This document shows, in pieces, positions 7,879 through 16,879 of a stretch of 64,000 nucleotides of DNA. The DNA comes from VAZQ01 sp036557705 (GTDB lineage: Bacteria > Pseudomonadota > Alphaproteobacteria > Rhizobiales > Xanthobacteraceae). The translations under genes were made by a program, and so were the position numbers. The first letter of the stretch is position 1; each line of letters begins with the position of its first letter. The stretch lies in the NCBI GenBank assembly GCA_036557705.1, contig DATBHB010000118.1, positions 1 to 64,000 on the forward strand, read 5' to 3'. The notes beneath the pieces are model-generated. The model saw only the letters and a list, made by a program, of their open reading frames with translations, ran no database searches and had not been told where the DNA came from.

Positions 7879-8124
7879 ATGGCCGAGCAAATTGTACCGC
7901 ATTTTCATAACACCCCGGGCGTGCCGGTGATCGAGATCGGCGCGAAGAAATTCATGTGCATCGGCGAGAAGCCGCCCCTCGACCATCCACACGTCTTTAT
8001 CGATATGGGGGACGAGGCGGAAATCGTCTGCCCCTATTGCTCGACCCTCTTTCGGTACGTGGCGGATCTCGATCCCCACTCGGCGCGTCCGTCGGAATGT
8101 GCCCTGACCGAGCCGGCCGTCTAG
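7879..8124 (+). CDS. Zinc-finger (zf-CHCC) protein, complex I NDUFS6-like
   Basis: 81 residues. The zinc ligands of the zf-CHCC family are visible: Cys27 in FMCIGE, a His in DHPHVF (36 or 38), and Cys51/Cys54 in CPYC. The family is related to mitochondrial NDUFS6, and in alphaproteobacteria it is proposed to be a small accessory zinc subunit tied to respiratory complex I. The chosen ATG has GAGAG upstream; a longer reading frame begins before it but its extension is unlike the family. The FAD monooxygenase begins 27 bases later on the same strand. Confidence 0.85.
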   Translation: MAEQIVPHFHNTPGVPVIEIGAKKFMCIGEKPPLDHPHVFIDMGDEAEIVCPYCSTLFRYVADLDPHSARPSECALTEPAV

Positions 8125-8151
8125 GTCCGGTCAGCGGCACATTCTTCTTCG

Positions 8152-9333
8152 GTGCCGGTCTCCCGCACTGTTCTTATCGCCGGAGCCGGGATCGGCGGCC
8201 TCACCGCCGCGCTGGCGCTCGCCCGGCACGGATTCCGTGTCGTTGTATTCGAAGCCTCCGACCGGCTTGAGGAAATCGGCGCCGGAATTCAACTTTCGCC
8301 CAACGCCGCGCGGATTCTGATTGCGCTGGGGATTGCTGAGCGCCTCAAGCCGCATCTCGTCATTCCCGATGAACTCATCGTCAGAATGGCTCGGACGGGC
8401 GAATTGCTCGCGCGCGCGAGCCTCGGCGCGACTGCGCAGGAACATTACGGGGCGCCGTACTGGGTCATTCTTCGCGCCGATTTGCAGACCGCTCTGTGCG
8501 ATGCCGCCGCCGCATCCTCCCTCATCGAGCTGCGGCTAGGAACGAGGGTAGACGATTTTGCCGCGATTGATGACGAAATCACCATTGCGGGGCGCGGCAT
8601 GGGAGCCACTCAAGCTGGCGGCCTCCTCCTCATTTGCGCCGATGGGCTGTGGTCAAATTTGCGCCTGCGCCTCGGCCATCCACGAGAGCCCCGCCCTGCC
8701 CGCCATACCGCCTGGCGCGCGCTGGTGACCACCGCAGCGGCGCCGCCCGAACTCCGCCGGCCGGCGGTCAATCTCTGGCTCGGCCGCAACGCGCATTTGG
8801 TGCACTACCCTGTGAAAGGCGGAGCGCTGATCAATATGGTCGCAATCGCGCGCGACAGCTGGGACGAGCCGGGGTGGAACGCTCCCGCCCCGCGCGGCGA
8901 AGTCCTCGACCGCTTCGGCCCGAATAGCTGGCATGCCTCCGCGCGCGCGCTCCTTGGTGTTGCGGAGCGCTGGCATAAATGGGCGTTGCTCGATTGCGCG
9001 CCGTTTGCGTCCTGGGGCCGGGGGCCGGTCACATTGCTCGGCGATGCTGCCCATCCGATGCTGCCCTATCTTGCCCAGGGTGCCGCGATGGCGATCGAGG
9101 ATGCCGCAGCGCTCGGCGAATGCCTCGCGCGCTCGCGGCACAATCCGGCTGCTGGCCTTCGCGCCTATGAGACAATGCGCCGGCCGCGCACCGCGCGTGT
9201 CCAGCGCGCTTCGCGCCGCAACGCAACGGTGTACCACGTCGGCGGCGCCGAGCCGCTATTGCGCGCTGTGGCGCGCGTTGCCCTCCGCGGCGACAGGCTC
9301 ATCCGGCGGTACGATTGGCTTTATGCTTACTGA
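8152..9333 (+). CDS. FAD-dependent monooxygenase (salicylate hydroxylase-like)
   Basis: 393 residues of the class A flavoprotein aromatic hydroxylase family. The N-terminal Rossmann motif is GAGIGG at 11-16 followed by VVVFEAS. IQLSPNAARIL is the conserved helix after it, and the second FAD motif is LLGDAAHPMLPYLAQGAAMAIEDA. The family uses NAD(P)H and O2 to hydroxylate phenolic or related rings; the substrate here is not predictable. The start is a GTG at 8152. It sits 27 bases after the zf-CHCC gene, and its stop overlaps the last bases of the convergent lipoprotein gene. Confidence 0.88.
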   Translation: MPVSRTVLIAGAGIGGLTAALALARHGFRVVVFEASDRLEEIGAGIQLSPNAARILIALGIAERLKPHLVIPDELIVRMARTGELLARASLGATAQEHYGAPYWVILRADLQTALCDAAAASSLIELRLGTRVDDFAAIDDEITIAGRGMGATQAGGLLLICADGLWSNLRLRLGHPREPRPARHTAWRALVTTAAAPPELRRPAVNLWLGRNAHLVHYPVKGGALINMVAIARDSWDEPGWNAPAPRGEVLDRFGPNSWHASARALLGVAERWHKWALLDCAPFASWGRGPVTLLGDAAHPMLPYLAQGAAMAIEDAAALGECLARSRHNPAAGLRAYETMRRPRTARVQRASRRNATVYHVGGAEPLLRAVARVALRGDRLIRRYDWLYAY

Positions 9334-9662
9334 ATCACGGCATTGCTTTGCCACGTTGCGGGCGTCAGGCAATGTTTGCTGCGCGCCGTGCTCTCGATCA
9401 CGCGCAGTTCCTCCTCGACCGCCACATAATCCGTCTTGTAGGCCATGAGACTGACGATCACCCCGCCGACGCCTTCCTCCGCCTTGTCGATCAAGGCCTT
9501 GAGTTCCTGCTCGCGCGCCGTCTGGGCTTTCGCCGCTGCGGCGAGCTGATCGCAGTTGTGATACTGGTATTTGCCGGCGTCGCTGAAGAACAGCGGGCCT
9601 TCGACAGCCGATGCACAGCCGCCGGCCAAGAGGCATAGCAACAGCGGCAGGAGGCGCAGCAT
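9327..9662 (-). CDS. Small lipoprotein
   Basis: 111 residues with a clear lipobox LLAGGC (Cys16) after a short basic-hydrophobic leader MLRLLPLLLCLLAGG. The mature part is helical (AAAAKAQTAREQELKALIDKA) with two further cysteines (HNCDQL and KHCLTP) that may pair. It resembles uncharacterised lipoproteins of Hyphomicrobiales. A longer version starting at 9731 is possible but would bury the signal. The gene is convergent with the FAD monooxygenase, overlapping by 7 bases. Confidence 0.75.
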   Translation of the reverse strand: MLRLLPLLLCLLAGGCASAVEGPLFFSDAGKYQYHNCDQLAAAAKAQTAREQELKALIDKAEEGVGGVIVSLMAYKTDYVAVEEELRVIESTARSKHCLTPATWQSNAVIQ

Positions 9663-9739
9663 CCGCCTCCGATTCGCATCGAGTGCGCGCGTGCCGCGCC
9701 GGTGATCCTCGCTCCCCTCCTCCATGAGCACTATCCCTG

Positions 9740-9767
9740 CAGTTTATTTTGTCCAGTTTATTTTGTC
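9740..9767. repeat. Two tandem copies of a 14-bp AT-rich repeat
   Basis: CAGTTTATTTTGTC occurs twice in direct contact (9740-9753, 9754-9767), in an otherwise GC-rich region. The only neighbours are the start of the lipoprotein gene and the DnaA-box-like pair at 9915-9943. Confidence 0.75.
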
Positions 9768-9914
9768 GTTGTCGAGCCGCTGAGTCCGGCCATTGAGGCT
9801 CGGTTCTTTGGCGAGGAAATGCGCCTAGATTGCGGTTGAGACGCTTCATGTTCTGGCCGCGGTCTCCTCGACCGCAAGCGGCCAAGTTCAAGCATGCGGC
9901 GGGCCCATTCCCCG

Positions 9915-9943
9915 TTATCCACAGAGTGAACGCATTATCCACA
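9915..9943 (+). promoter_or_regulatory. Pair of perfect DnaA-box sequences in a 20-bp direct repeat
   Basis: TTATCCACA, the DnaA-box consensus, occurs at 9915-9923 and 9935-9943, exactly 20 bases apart, within a 20-bp tandem repeat (TTATCCACAGAGT followed by A-rich bases and CGCA). The 363-base gap 9663-10025 thus holds two AT-rich tandem repeats. No dnaA, dnaN, parAB or repABC gene adjoins, so a chromosomal origin is not supported; DnaA-responsive control of the gene at 10026 is possible. Confidence 0.5.
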
Positions 9944-10025
9944 GAGTAAACGCATTCGGCATTGGGCAACCACCGTTTTGGCGAAATTCCGGCAGCGAAA
10001 TGACGCGAAGAATGGGAGGTCCTTC

Positions 10026-10787
10026 GTGCGTGTCGTCTGCGTCGCTTCTCTGTCGCTCATTACCGCCGGCGCGGCTGCCGCCGCGACCATCGAGGTTCAG
10101 CATCCTGGCGACAGACCGCCGCTTGTGCTCATCACCGGTGAATTCGAATTCAGCGATGTCGGCGCGTTCAGTGCGGCTGTCAGCCCGTTGACGAAGGCGA
10201 CAGTCGCGTTTGCAAGCGACGGCGGAGCCCTCGTTGCCGGCATTCGCATCGGCACGTTGATTCGTGAAAAGCGGTTCGCAACGTTAGTGCCCGATGGCGC
10301 AACCTGCGCCTCCGCCTGCGCGGTGGCTTGGCTTGGGGGCGAAAAGCGCTTCGTCGGCCGGGGAGCGAACGTCGGATTCCATGCCGCCTACGTGCTCAAG
10401 CCCGGAGGAGCTGTCGCCGAAAGCGCGCCGGGAAACGCTGTTCTCGGCGCCTACCTCGACCGGCTCGGCCTCTCCGAAGAAGCGATCCGCTATGTGACCG
10501 ACGCAGAACCCTCGACGATCCACTGGATGAGCATGATTGAGGCGGCCGAGCACGGTATCGTTGTCGCCCAGTGGAATGCCGCGGAGCACAGCACGGGGGC
10601 AACGGAGGCGTCCAAGCGAGTTCGCAACAATCACCTGGAAAGCGGCCCGACAAAGCACAGGACCAGGAATGACTCGCTCAAAGAGGCCCAGCAAAGCGTA
10701 CGCGCCCTTTTCTCCAAGCTCTCGAAGCTCAATCCGCTCCCGCGCGTCCGCGCTGCCAGTCGTCCGGAAGTCCCAATAACAAGGTAA
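10026..10787 (+). CDS. Exported ClpP/crotonase-like protein (COG3904-type)
   Basis: 253 residues. The signal peptide is VCVASLSLITAGAAAA. The fold resembles periplasmic ClpP-like hydrolases of the COG3904 group: FASDGGALVAGIRIG (oxyanion-helix region), TCASACAVAWLGG with a serine where the nucleophile sits, and GFHAAY with the expected histidine. The C-terminal ~70 residues are basic and probably disordered. The function of this group is not established. GTG at 10026 was chosen because GGAGG lies six bases upstream; a TTG-started longer form lacks any site. The DnaA-box-like pair is about 85 bases upstream. Confidence 0.72.
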   Translation: MRVVCVASLSLITAGAAAAATIEVQHPGDRPPLVLITGEFEFSDVGAFSAAVSPLTKATVAFASDGGALVAGIRIGTLIREKRFATLVPDGATCASACAVAWLGGEKRFVGRGANVGFHAAYVLKPGGAVAESAPGNAVLGAYLDRLGLSEEAIRYVTDAEPSTIHWMSMIEAAEHGIVVAQWNAAEHSTGATEASKRVRNNHLESGPTKHRTRNDSLKEAQQSVRALFSKLSKLNPLPRVRAASRPEVPITR

Positions 10788-10915
10788 CGTGCTGGCGCTC
10801 GGTAGCCGGGATTGGAATTGCATCGCGGGTTACCGGAGCGCAGCGAGGGAACGCGAGGCACGATCTCCCAGTCCGGGTTAGAGCTTTAAGCCCGAGACGC
10901 AGGTCCTGCGACGGC

Positions 10916-11179
10916 TCAGTAGGGTCGGCGATACCGATATCTCGGTTGTGGGCGTGTTTGCGCCCGGCCGAGCCAGGGGTTCGTCACACAGAACCTTCCG
11001 GTCCCGAGCGCCGATTGGTGGCACTGCCAGTAAGTATCATAGGAGCAATCGGGGAAACCCCAGGAGCCGGCTGGCTTCTCCGTGCACCAGCGGCGGTTCT
11101 GGGCATCGGCCGGATGGGTTGTGGCGAGGGCTGCGAGCCCCAACGCTGCTGCCGCGATGGCGAGAGGTATTCTTGGCAT
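10916..11179 (-). CDS. DUF3551 family secreted small protein
   Basis: 87 residues. A signal peptide MPRIPLAIAAAALGLAALA runs to a cut near HPADA|QN. The mature part has RWCTEKPAGSWGFPDCSYDTYWQCHQSALGTGRFC, typed here in pieces: RWC, PDCSYDTYWQC and GRFC, the four-cysteine pattern of DUF3551, a family abundant in Bradyrhizobium. Function is unknown; likely a periplasmic disulfide-bonded peptide. AGGAAGGA precedes the ATG at 11177-11179. Confidence 0.85.
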   Translation of the reverse strand: MPRIPLAIAAAALGLAALATTHPADAQNRRWCTEKPAGSWGFPDCSYDTYWQCHQSALGTGRFCVTNPWLGRAQTRPQPRYRYRRPY

Positions 11180-12168
11180 GGACTGTCCTTCCTGAGCCGG
11201 AATTCGTTGACCTCAACTCTGAACGCGCCAGCGAGCGAACCGGTTGCAGCTTGGCGATGTTTCCGCACGCGCGATAGAGCCCGGCTCTCGCGCAACACCG
11301 CGGTGCGGCGATGCTCCTCGCTATGTTCCTCACCAAAGCAGCGGTAATCTTAGCACCGGCTGCGCTGTAACGGCTGCCGACTACACTTCAGCGACAAACG
11401 ATGCTGCGCAAGACGCCGCCGCTCCCGATCGGGCGCGCTGCCTTCCAGCCTGGCCGGTTTAGTAACTTGGCACAGCATCCGCGCGCAACGCATCCGTGAG
11501 GATCAACAGCACAACGCGGCGCTGCAAGCGCGGTGGGCCGCCATTGCGGAGCTCGAGCAGGCGATTAACCCGCCGGAGCCCTCGAATCGGAGCCGCCGGG
11601 CCTGATCCCCCGCTCGGCGGCTCTGTGATTTGTAACAGTTTACCCTGATCCAGTTTCACGACAAAGAAAGGCCGCCCGAAGCCAAGCTCTTTTTCCGGGC
11701 GGCCAAGGTAAGCACGCAACTGAGGCCGGCCCTCTGCGTGACCGTGCCGATCCAAATCCATCACGAATCGTCACGGTAGAAAAGCCGCCCGATCCCCGCA
11801 GGGCGGCTTTTTGTTTGCGGGAAGGCCGCTCCCGAAAATGGCATCGATTTCATTTGCCATGGCGATTATTTAAGGAGCATGATTTTACCTGCCGCCAATC
11901 AGTGACGCGTTGGCGGTCAAAACTTGCCCCGGGGCTTTTCCCTTAGATTGTTCGCTCGGCTGACCGAGACTGAGCCATATCAATCGTCCTTTCGAATCGG
12001 CGGCCGGAATGGCTGCCGCGCGATCGAAAGGAATGACGAGCGCGCAAACCGCTTCAACGCACTCGAAATATGCAAAATGCTGCGAGAACTGTTGCCAGAT
12101 CGCGGTTTTCAGCCGCGGAGGGAAAACCGCCTTCCAAAACCCGTCTAAGTTATTGATTTTATGCCCAG
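11180..12168. other. Intergenic kilobase with probable gene debris
   Basis: This 990-base stretch has no convincing gene. A plus-strand frame at 11462-11605 (47 codons ending TGA) reads IRAQRIREDQQHNAALQ then WAAIAELEQAI, a coding-like helical peptide without a proper start; ATG at 11401 opens a different frame, suggesting a decayed gene. A minus-strand frame from 11764 reads LGFGRPFFVVKLDQGKLLQI near its beginning but its second half lies opposite the first fragment. A hairpin (GGCCGCCCG with CGGGCGGCC, about 11671-11703) and a strong terminator (11780-11815) also lie here. Confidence 0.45.
11780..11815 (+). terminator. Strong Rho-independent terminator
   Basis: AAAAGCCGCCC and GGGCGGCTTTTT form a stem of at least 10 bp around a short loop, with a T-run on the plus strand and an A-run that would serve the minus strand. 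No intact gene ends just upstream on either strand, so it may mark a small RNA or the end of a lost gene. Confidence 0.75.
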
Positions 12169-12251
12169 TGCGGACGGTGGGACTCGAACCCACACTCCCT
12201 TGCGGGAAAGGGATTTTAAGTCCCTTGCGTCTACCGTTTCGCCACGTCCGC
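12169..12251 (-). tRNA. tRNA-Leu (UAA)
   Basis: 83 nucleotides on the minus strand. The acceptor stem GCGGACG pairs with CGTCCGC; the D arm is GGCGAAACGGTAGACGC; the anticodon stem-loop GGGACTTAAAATCCC carries TAA; a long class II variable arm (CCCTTTCCCGCAAGGG region) follows; the T arm is GTGGGTTCGAGTCCCAC. The discriminator base is A and the CCA end is not encoded. A hairpin with an 8-9-bp stem (GCGGTTTTC with GAAAACCGC, 12102-12130) lies downstream and may end the transcript. Confidence 0.95.
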
Positions 12252-12522
12252 ACTGCCGCCCTTCTAGCATTATGGTCACGGTCGCCAGAAGCGCGGAGCC
12301 CTGCTGGATTTCGGGCTCAGACGGTTCAGTGAGATCGAACGCGCATAGGAGACCAGGGATGGCCTCGGCCCATAATTGCCTCCTGGCGATGACGGGGCGG
12401 GATGGAACTGAGGGATGCAGCGGGGCTTATCAGTCGAGGAACGGCCCATCCCCTGCGCCAGGACTCCCGGCAATCCATAGACCCGAGGGCACCGACTGCG
12501 GCCGTGCAGATCACGTGTATCG

Positions 12523-13716
12523 ATGTTGCAGCGGTTGTGCACGATATGCCTTGTTATCCTTGCCGTCACTGCGTGCAGCCGAAGCGACGAGCCTGAACTC
12601 AAGGCGCAGCCGAACACGCAGCAAAATTCCGGCCCCGCACCCGCGGTCACTGTCGCGCGCGTCGTGGTGAGGAATGTTGCGCCCGAGCAGCGTTACATAG
12701 GCCGTGTGACTGCAATCCAGGCGGTGCAGGTTGTCGCGCGGGTGACGGCTTTCATCGAGGAGGTGCCGGTCAAGCAGGGCAGCAATGTCAAGGCGGGTCA
12801 GGTAATTTACCGCCTCGATGCCTCGCAATACCAAGCGGCGCTGGAGCTGGCGCAGGCCCAACTCGCCTCCGCGCAAGCCGCCCTACGGCTCGCACAATTG
12901 ACCTACCAACGGACGGCGCGGCTTCGATCCCAAGGCGCCGCACCGCAGGCAACGCTCGATCAAGCCGTCGCCACGCGCGACCAGGACCAGGCCAACGTGC
13001 AGGCAGCGCAAGCCAACCTGGAGCAGGCGCAGCTGAATTTGAGCTACTGCACAATCACCTCGCCCATCGACGGACGTATCGGCGCGATAACACTGACCAA
13101 AGGCAATCTGGTGACCCCCACCACACCATCCCTCGCGACGATCAATCAGCTCGACCCCATCCGGGTCGTATTCTCGGTGAGCGATCGGGTGATGACCGCA
13201 GCGGAGCAGAGCACGAGCGGTATCGAGACGCGAATAGCCCCGGGCCTTCCAGTCAAGATCGAGCTACCCGACGGCTCGGCGTATGACCAAACCGGCAAGG
13301 TCGCCTTCCTGAACAATGAAGTCGACCCGCAGACCGGCACAGTGAGCATTTATGCCGATTTCCCCAACCCCGACGCGCTGCTGTTACCCGGAACACATGT
13401 CAATGTGCTGGTGACGCCGGCAAAGCCCGAAGCAAAGCCGCTGGTTCCTGTCGAAGCCGTGCAGACGGAGCAGTCGGGCAGCTTTGTGCTCGTAGTCGGA
13501 CAAGACAACAAGGTCGTTCAGCAGCCAGTCGCACTCGGCCGCCAGATCGGCCAGAACTTCATCGTGGAAAAGGGCCTTTCCGGCGGCGAGCGCGTAATCA
13601 CCCAGGGCCTGCAAAAGGTCCATTCCGGCGAAACGGTCAATCCTGCGGAAGCGCCGGCGGCGCCACCACCCGCGCAAGCCGGTCCCGCCTCCAGCACCGT
13701 CGGCAGGGGCGGCTGA
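12523..13716 (+). CDS. RND efflux membrane-fusion lipoprotein (AcrA/MexA-like)
   Basis: 397 residues. The lipobox VTAC (Cys18) follows a hydrophobic leader, so the protein is probably anchored in the inner membrane facing the periplasm. Domains in order: barrel-sandwich/lipoyl half (VTAFIEEVPVKQGSNVKAG), a coiled-coil hairpin rich in Ala, Gln and Leu at about 95-165, the second lipoyl half (CTITSPIDGRIG), the beta-barrel domain and a membrane-proximal domain ending in a Pro/Ala-rich tail. It bridges the RND pump encoded immediately downstream to an outer-membrane channel. The stop is directly followed by the pump ATG, so the two are translationally linked. No TolC-like or TetR-like gene adjoins. 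Confidence 0.92.
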   Translation: MLQRLCTICLVILAVTACSRSDEPELKAQPNTQQNSGPAPAVTVARVVVRNVAPEQRYIGRVTAIQAVQVVARVTAFIEEVPVKQGSNVKAGQVIYRLDASQYQAALELAQAQLASAQAALRLAQLTYQRTARLRSQGAAPQATLDQAVATRDQDQANVQAAQANLEQAQLNLSYCTITSPIDGRIGAITLTKGNLVTPTTPSLATINQLDPIRVVFSVSDRVMTAAEQSTSGIETRIAPGLPVKIELPDGSAYDQTGKVAFLNNEVDPQTGTVSIYADFPNPDALLLPGTHVNVLVTPAKPEAKPLVPVEAVQTEQSGSFVLVVGQDNKVVQQPVALGRQIGQNFIVEKGLSGGERVITQGLQKVHSGETVNPAEAPAAPPPAQAGPASSTVGRGG

Positions 13717-16700
13717 ATGCCGACGCTGTCCACCTTCTTCATTCACCGCCCAAACTTCGCGATCGTCATCTCGATCGTGATTACGCTCGCCGGCCTATTG
13801 GCGCTTTCAGTCATTCCGGTTTCGCAATACCCCAATCTCGCGCCACCGCAAGTGTCGGTCACCGTCGTCTACCCCGGGGCCAGCGCCGAAACGCTGGTCA
13901 AGACCGTTGCTCAGCCCATCGAAGAGGAGGTCAATGGCGTTCCCGACATGCTCTACATGCAGAGCACGAGCTCGAGTTCCGGCACCTACACGCTCGCGGT
14001 TACTTTTGCGCCGGGCAGCGATGCCAGTATCGATCAGGTCAACTTGCAGAACCGGGTGCAACTCGCCGAGGCACGACTGCCGACGGAGGTACAGCAGGAG
14101 GGCATCTCTGTCCGCACGGCCACGACCAATTTCGTGCTCGCGGTAAATCTCTATTCTGCGAATAATCAATACGACCAGGTTTTCATTTCAAATTACACCT
14201 ATATGCATCTCCAGCAACAGATCGCGCGCACGCCGGGAGTCGGAAACACTACGATTTTTGGGGAACGTCTCTACGCCATGCGAGTCTGGCTCGACCCGGT
14301 GCGAATGACGGCGCTGGGGATCGCGCCCTCCGACGTCACCGCAGCCATTCAGGACCAGAACATTCAGGTGGCTGCCGGACAGATCGGCGAGCCTCCAGCT
14401 CCCGAAAACCAGCAGCAACAACTCACCGTGCTGGCGCCCGGCCGGCTGAGCAGCGTCAAGCAATTCGATAACATCATTGTTAGAACCAATCCGGACGGCG
14501 GGGTTGTAAGGATTCGCGATGTCGCACGCGTAGAATTGGGTGCACAGGATTACGCATCCTCGTCTGCGCTCGACGGCAATCCCTCCGCGACGCTCGCCAT
14601 CTTTCAGACGCCCAATGCCAATGCCCTGGCGGTGGCGAACTCGGTTGAGCAGCAAATGCAGGAGCTGGCCAAGCAATTTCCGCCCGGCCTCAAATATGCG
14701 ATCGTTTACAACGCCACTAATTTTGTGCGCGCCAATATCACCGAGATTCTGCAAACGCTGGCAATCACGCTCGCTCTGGTCATAGGCGTGGTTTACGTAT
14801 TTCTGCAGGACTGGAGAGCAACCCTGATCCCCACGGTTGCCATTCCGGTATCGTTGATCGGGGTTTTTGCGATTCTCTATATGCTCGGCTATTCGGCCAA
14901 TACGGTCAATCTTTTTGCAATCGTGCTGGCGATCACGCTTGTTGTAGACGACGCCATTGTGGTCGTGGAAAACGTGACCCGGAACATCGAAGAAAACCCG
15001 AGCCGCCCGCTGGCCGATGCGACCGAACAGGCGATGCGTGAAATCACCGGGCCGGTGATCGCGACAACCCTGGTGCTGGTCGCCGTCTTCGCGCCCGTCG
15101 GATTCATCTCCGGAATAACCGGCGCGCTGTACCGTCAGTTCGCAGTGACAATCTCGGTCGCAATTGTGATCTCGGCGATCAACGCGCTCACTCTGAGCCC
15201 TGCCCTCTGCGCTCTGATTCTGCGTCCGCCCCGGCGGACCCGCTTTTTTGCCTTTCGGTGGTTCAACTCCGCCTTCACTCTGGCGCGTGACTATTATGGT
15301 CGCACTCTGCTTTTCCTCTCCACCCGATTGCTGCTCGCAGCCGCGGGCATTATTGCCGCATTTGGCCTCGCATATTTCGTGCTCGAAGCGGTTCCCTCGG
15401 CTTTCCTGCCGGAAGAGGATCAGGGCTATTTTTTCATCGATGTACGGGGTCCCAACGGCGCTTCGCTGGCGCGGACCGAAACCGTCATCGGCGAGGTCGG
15501 CGATATCCTCCGCAACACCCCGGGCGTCGCCCATGCCATCGAGCTCGGCGGTTTCAGTCTCGTCTCAGGCGCCCGCGGCGCGAACGCCGGATCGGTAATC
15601 GCAATCATGCAGCCCTGGGACCAGCGCGGCTCAGGCGAATCGGTCACCCAACTCATTGCCCGGCTGCGACCCCGGTTTAACGCCATCCAGGCAGCGGAGA
15701 TCACGAGCTTTAATCCGCCCGCAGTTCCGGGCATCAGTGCCGCCGGCGGCATTAATTTCGTGCTGCAAGCGCGCGCGGGTCAGCCAATCGAGCAGCTCGC
15801 CGAGGCCGCGCGAGGCCTGATCTTCGCCGCCAATCAGGATCCTAATCTGACGTCGGTCTTCACCGGCTTTTCGGCGACCGTGCCGCAGGTTCTTGTCACC
15901 GTGGATACGACGCGAGCCGCTCTCTTGGGCGTCACCCCGGCAGCCATCTACCAAACCCTGCAGGCCAATCTCGGGGGTGAGTTCGTCAACCAGTTCAATT
16001 ACCAGAATTTCGTCTTCCAGGTGCTGGTGCAGGCTCAAGCGCAGTTCCGCGACGAGATCAGCGACATCGAGCAGCTCTACGTGCGCAGCGCCAAAGGCGC
16101 GATGGTGCCGTTGCAGGGCCTCGTGCATGTCAGCACGATCCTCGGCTCCGATGCGATCACGCTTTACAATCTCTATCCTGCCGTGCTGATCAATGGCATG
16201 GCTCGGGCTGGTAAAAGCTCCGGAGAAGCAATGGCCGCTATGGAGGGCATTGCCGGCGAGCACCTGCCGAGCGGGTTCGGCTATGATTGGACGGCGATGT
16301 CGTATCAGGAGTTGCAGGCGGCGGGGCAGGAGTCCTGGGCATTCGTACTTGCGCTGGTATTCTCGTTTCTTTTCCTGGTGGCGCTCTACGAGAGCTGGAC
16401 CTTGCCGCTCTCGGTCATGCTGCCGGTGGTTTTCGCTTCGCTCGGCGGGCTGGTCGCGCTGCGCCTGCGCGGGATTGCGCTCGACGTGTACGGACAAATC
16501 GGCCTCGTTCTGCTGATCGGACTGGCCGCAAAAAACGCAATTCTCATCGTGGAATTCGCAAAGAATCGCCTCGAACAGGGCGAAACCGCACGGGATGCGG
16601 CCGAAGAAGGCGCACGCATGCGCTATCGCCCGGTCATGATGACGGCGCTCGCCTTCATCGTCGGCGTCATCCCCCTGGTGATTGCGACGGGCGCCGGCGC

Positions 16701-16860
16701 CGGCGCCCGCCAGTCGATCGGCACCACGGTGTTTGGTGGGATGGTGCTGGCGAGCTTCATCGGCGTGCTGTTCGTGCCGGCGCTGTTCGTTGCGTTCGAA
16801 CTGCTGACGGAACGCATCTTGCGATTAATCCGCCGGCGGCATTCGCCCAGTCACCCGTAA
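13717..16860 (+). CDS. RND multidrug efflux permease (HAE1, AcrB/MexF-like)
   Basis: 1047 residues, the usual length of an HAE1 inner-membrane proton-drug antiporter. The N-terminus MPTLSTFFIHRPNFAIVISI and the SVIPVSQYPNLAPP segment are diagnostic. The proton-relay aspartate pair is in TM4 (TLVVDDAIVVVEN), and the essential lysine is in TM10 (GLAAKNAILIVEFA). Two large periplasmic loops surround residues ~35-335 and ~565-870. ATG at 13717 abuts the stop of the membrane-fusion gene. Substrates cannot be inferred; an outer-membrane partner must be encoded elsewhere. Confidence 0.94.
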   Translation: MPTLSTFFIHRPNFAIVISIVITLAGLLALSVIPVSQYPNLAPPQVSVTVVYPGASAETLVKTVAQPIEEEVNGVPDMLYMQSTSSSSGTYTLAVTFAPGSDASIDQVNLQNRVQLAEARLPTEVQQEGISVRTATTNFVLAVNLYSANNQYDQVFISNYTYMHLQQQIARTPGVGNTTIFGERLYAMRVWLDPVRMTALGIAPSDVTAAIQDQNIQVAAGQIGEPPAPENQQQQLTVLAPGRLSSVKQFDNIIVRTNPDGGVVRIRDVARVELGAQDYASSSALDGNPSATLAIFQTPNANALAVANSVEQQMQELAKQFPPGLKYAIVYNATNFVRANITEILQTLAITLALVIGVVYVFLQDWRATLIPTVAIPVSLIGVFAILYMLGYSANTVNLFAIVLAITLVVDDAIVVVENVTRNIEENPSRPLADATEQAMREITGPVIATTLVLVAVFAPVGFISGITGALYRQFAVTISVAIVISAINALTLSPALCALILRPPRRTRFFAFRWFNSAFTLARDYYGRTLLFLSTRLLLAAAGIIAAFGLAYFVLEAVPSAFLPEEDQGYFFIDVRGPNGASLARTETVIGEVGDILRNTPGVAHAIELGGFSLVSGARGANAGSVIAIMQPWDQRGSGESVTQLIARLRPRFNAIQAAEITSFNPPAVPGISAAGGINFVLQARAGQPIEQLAEAARGLIFAANQDPNLTSVFTGFSATVPQVLVTVDTTRAALLGVTPAAIYQTLQANLGGEFVNQFNYQNFVFQVLVQAQAQFRDEISDIEQLYVRSAKGAMVPLQGLVHVSTILGSDAITLYNLYPAVLINGMARAGKSSGEAMAAMEGIAGEHLPSGFGYDWTAMSYQELQAAGQESWAFVLALVFSFLFLVALYESWTLPLSVMLPVVFASLGGLVALRLRGIALDVYGQIGLVLLIGLAAKNAILIVEFAKNRLEQGETARDAAEEGARMRYRPVMMTALAFIVGVIPLVIATGAGAGARQSIGTTVFGGMVLASFIGVLFVPALFVAFELLTERILRLIRRRHSPSHP

Positions 16861-16879
16861 CATCTCGCGAAGCAGGCGA

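Noticed and set aside
9915..9943. Replication origin
   Set aside because: Only two DnaA boxes; no AT-rich unwinding element of usual size and no dnaA, dnaN, parAB, repC or gidA nearby.
11885..12253. Minus-strand frame of 122 codons
   Set aside because: Its first third overlaps tRNA-Leu, so it is not a gene.
14188..15534. Open frame of 448 codons on the minus strand
   Set aside because: It lies opposite the RND permease and is full of Arg/Asp/Gly typical of antisense shadow; the permease is intact.
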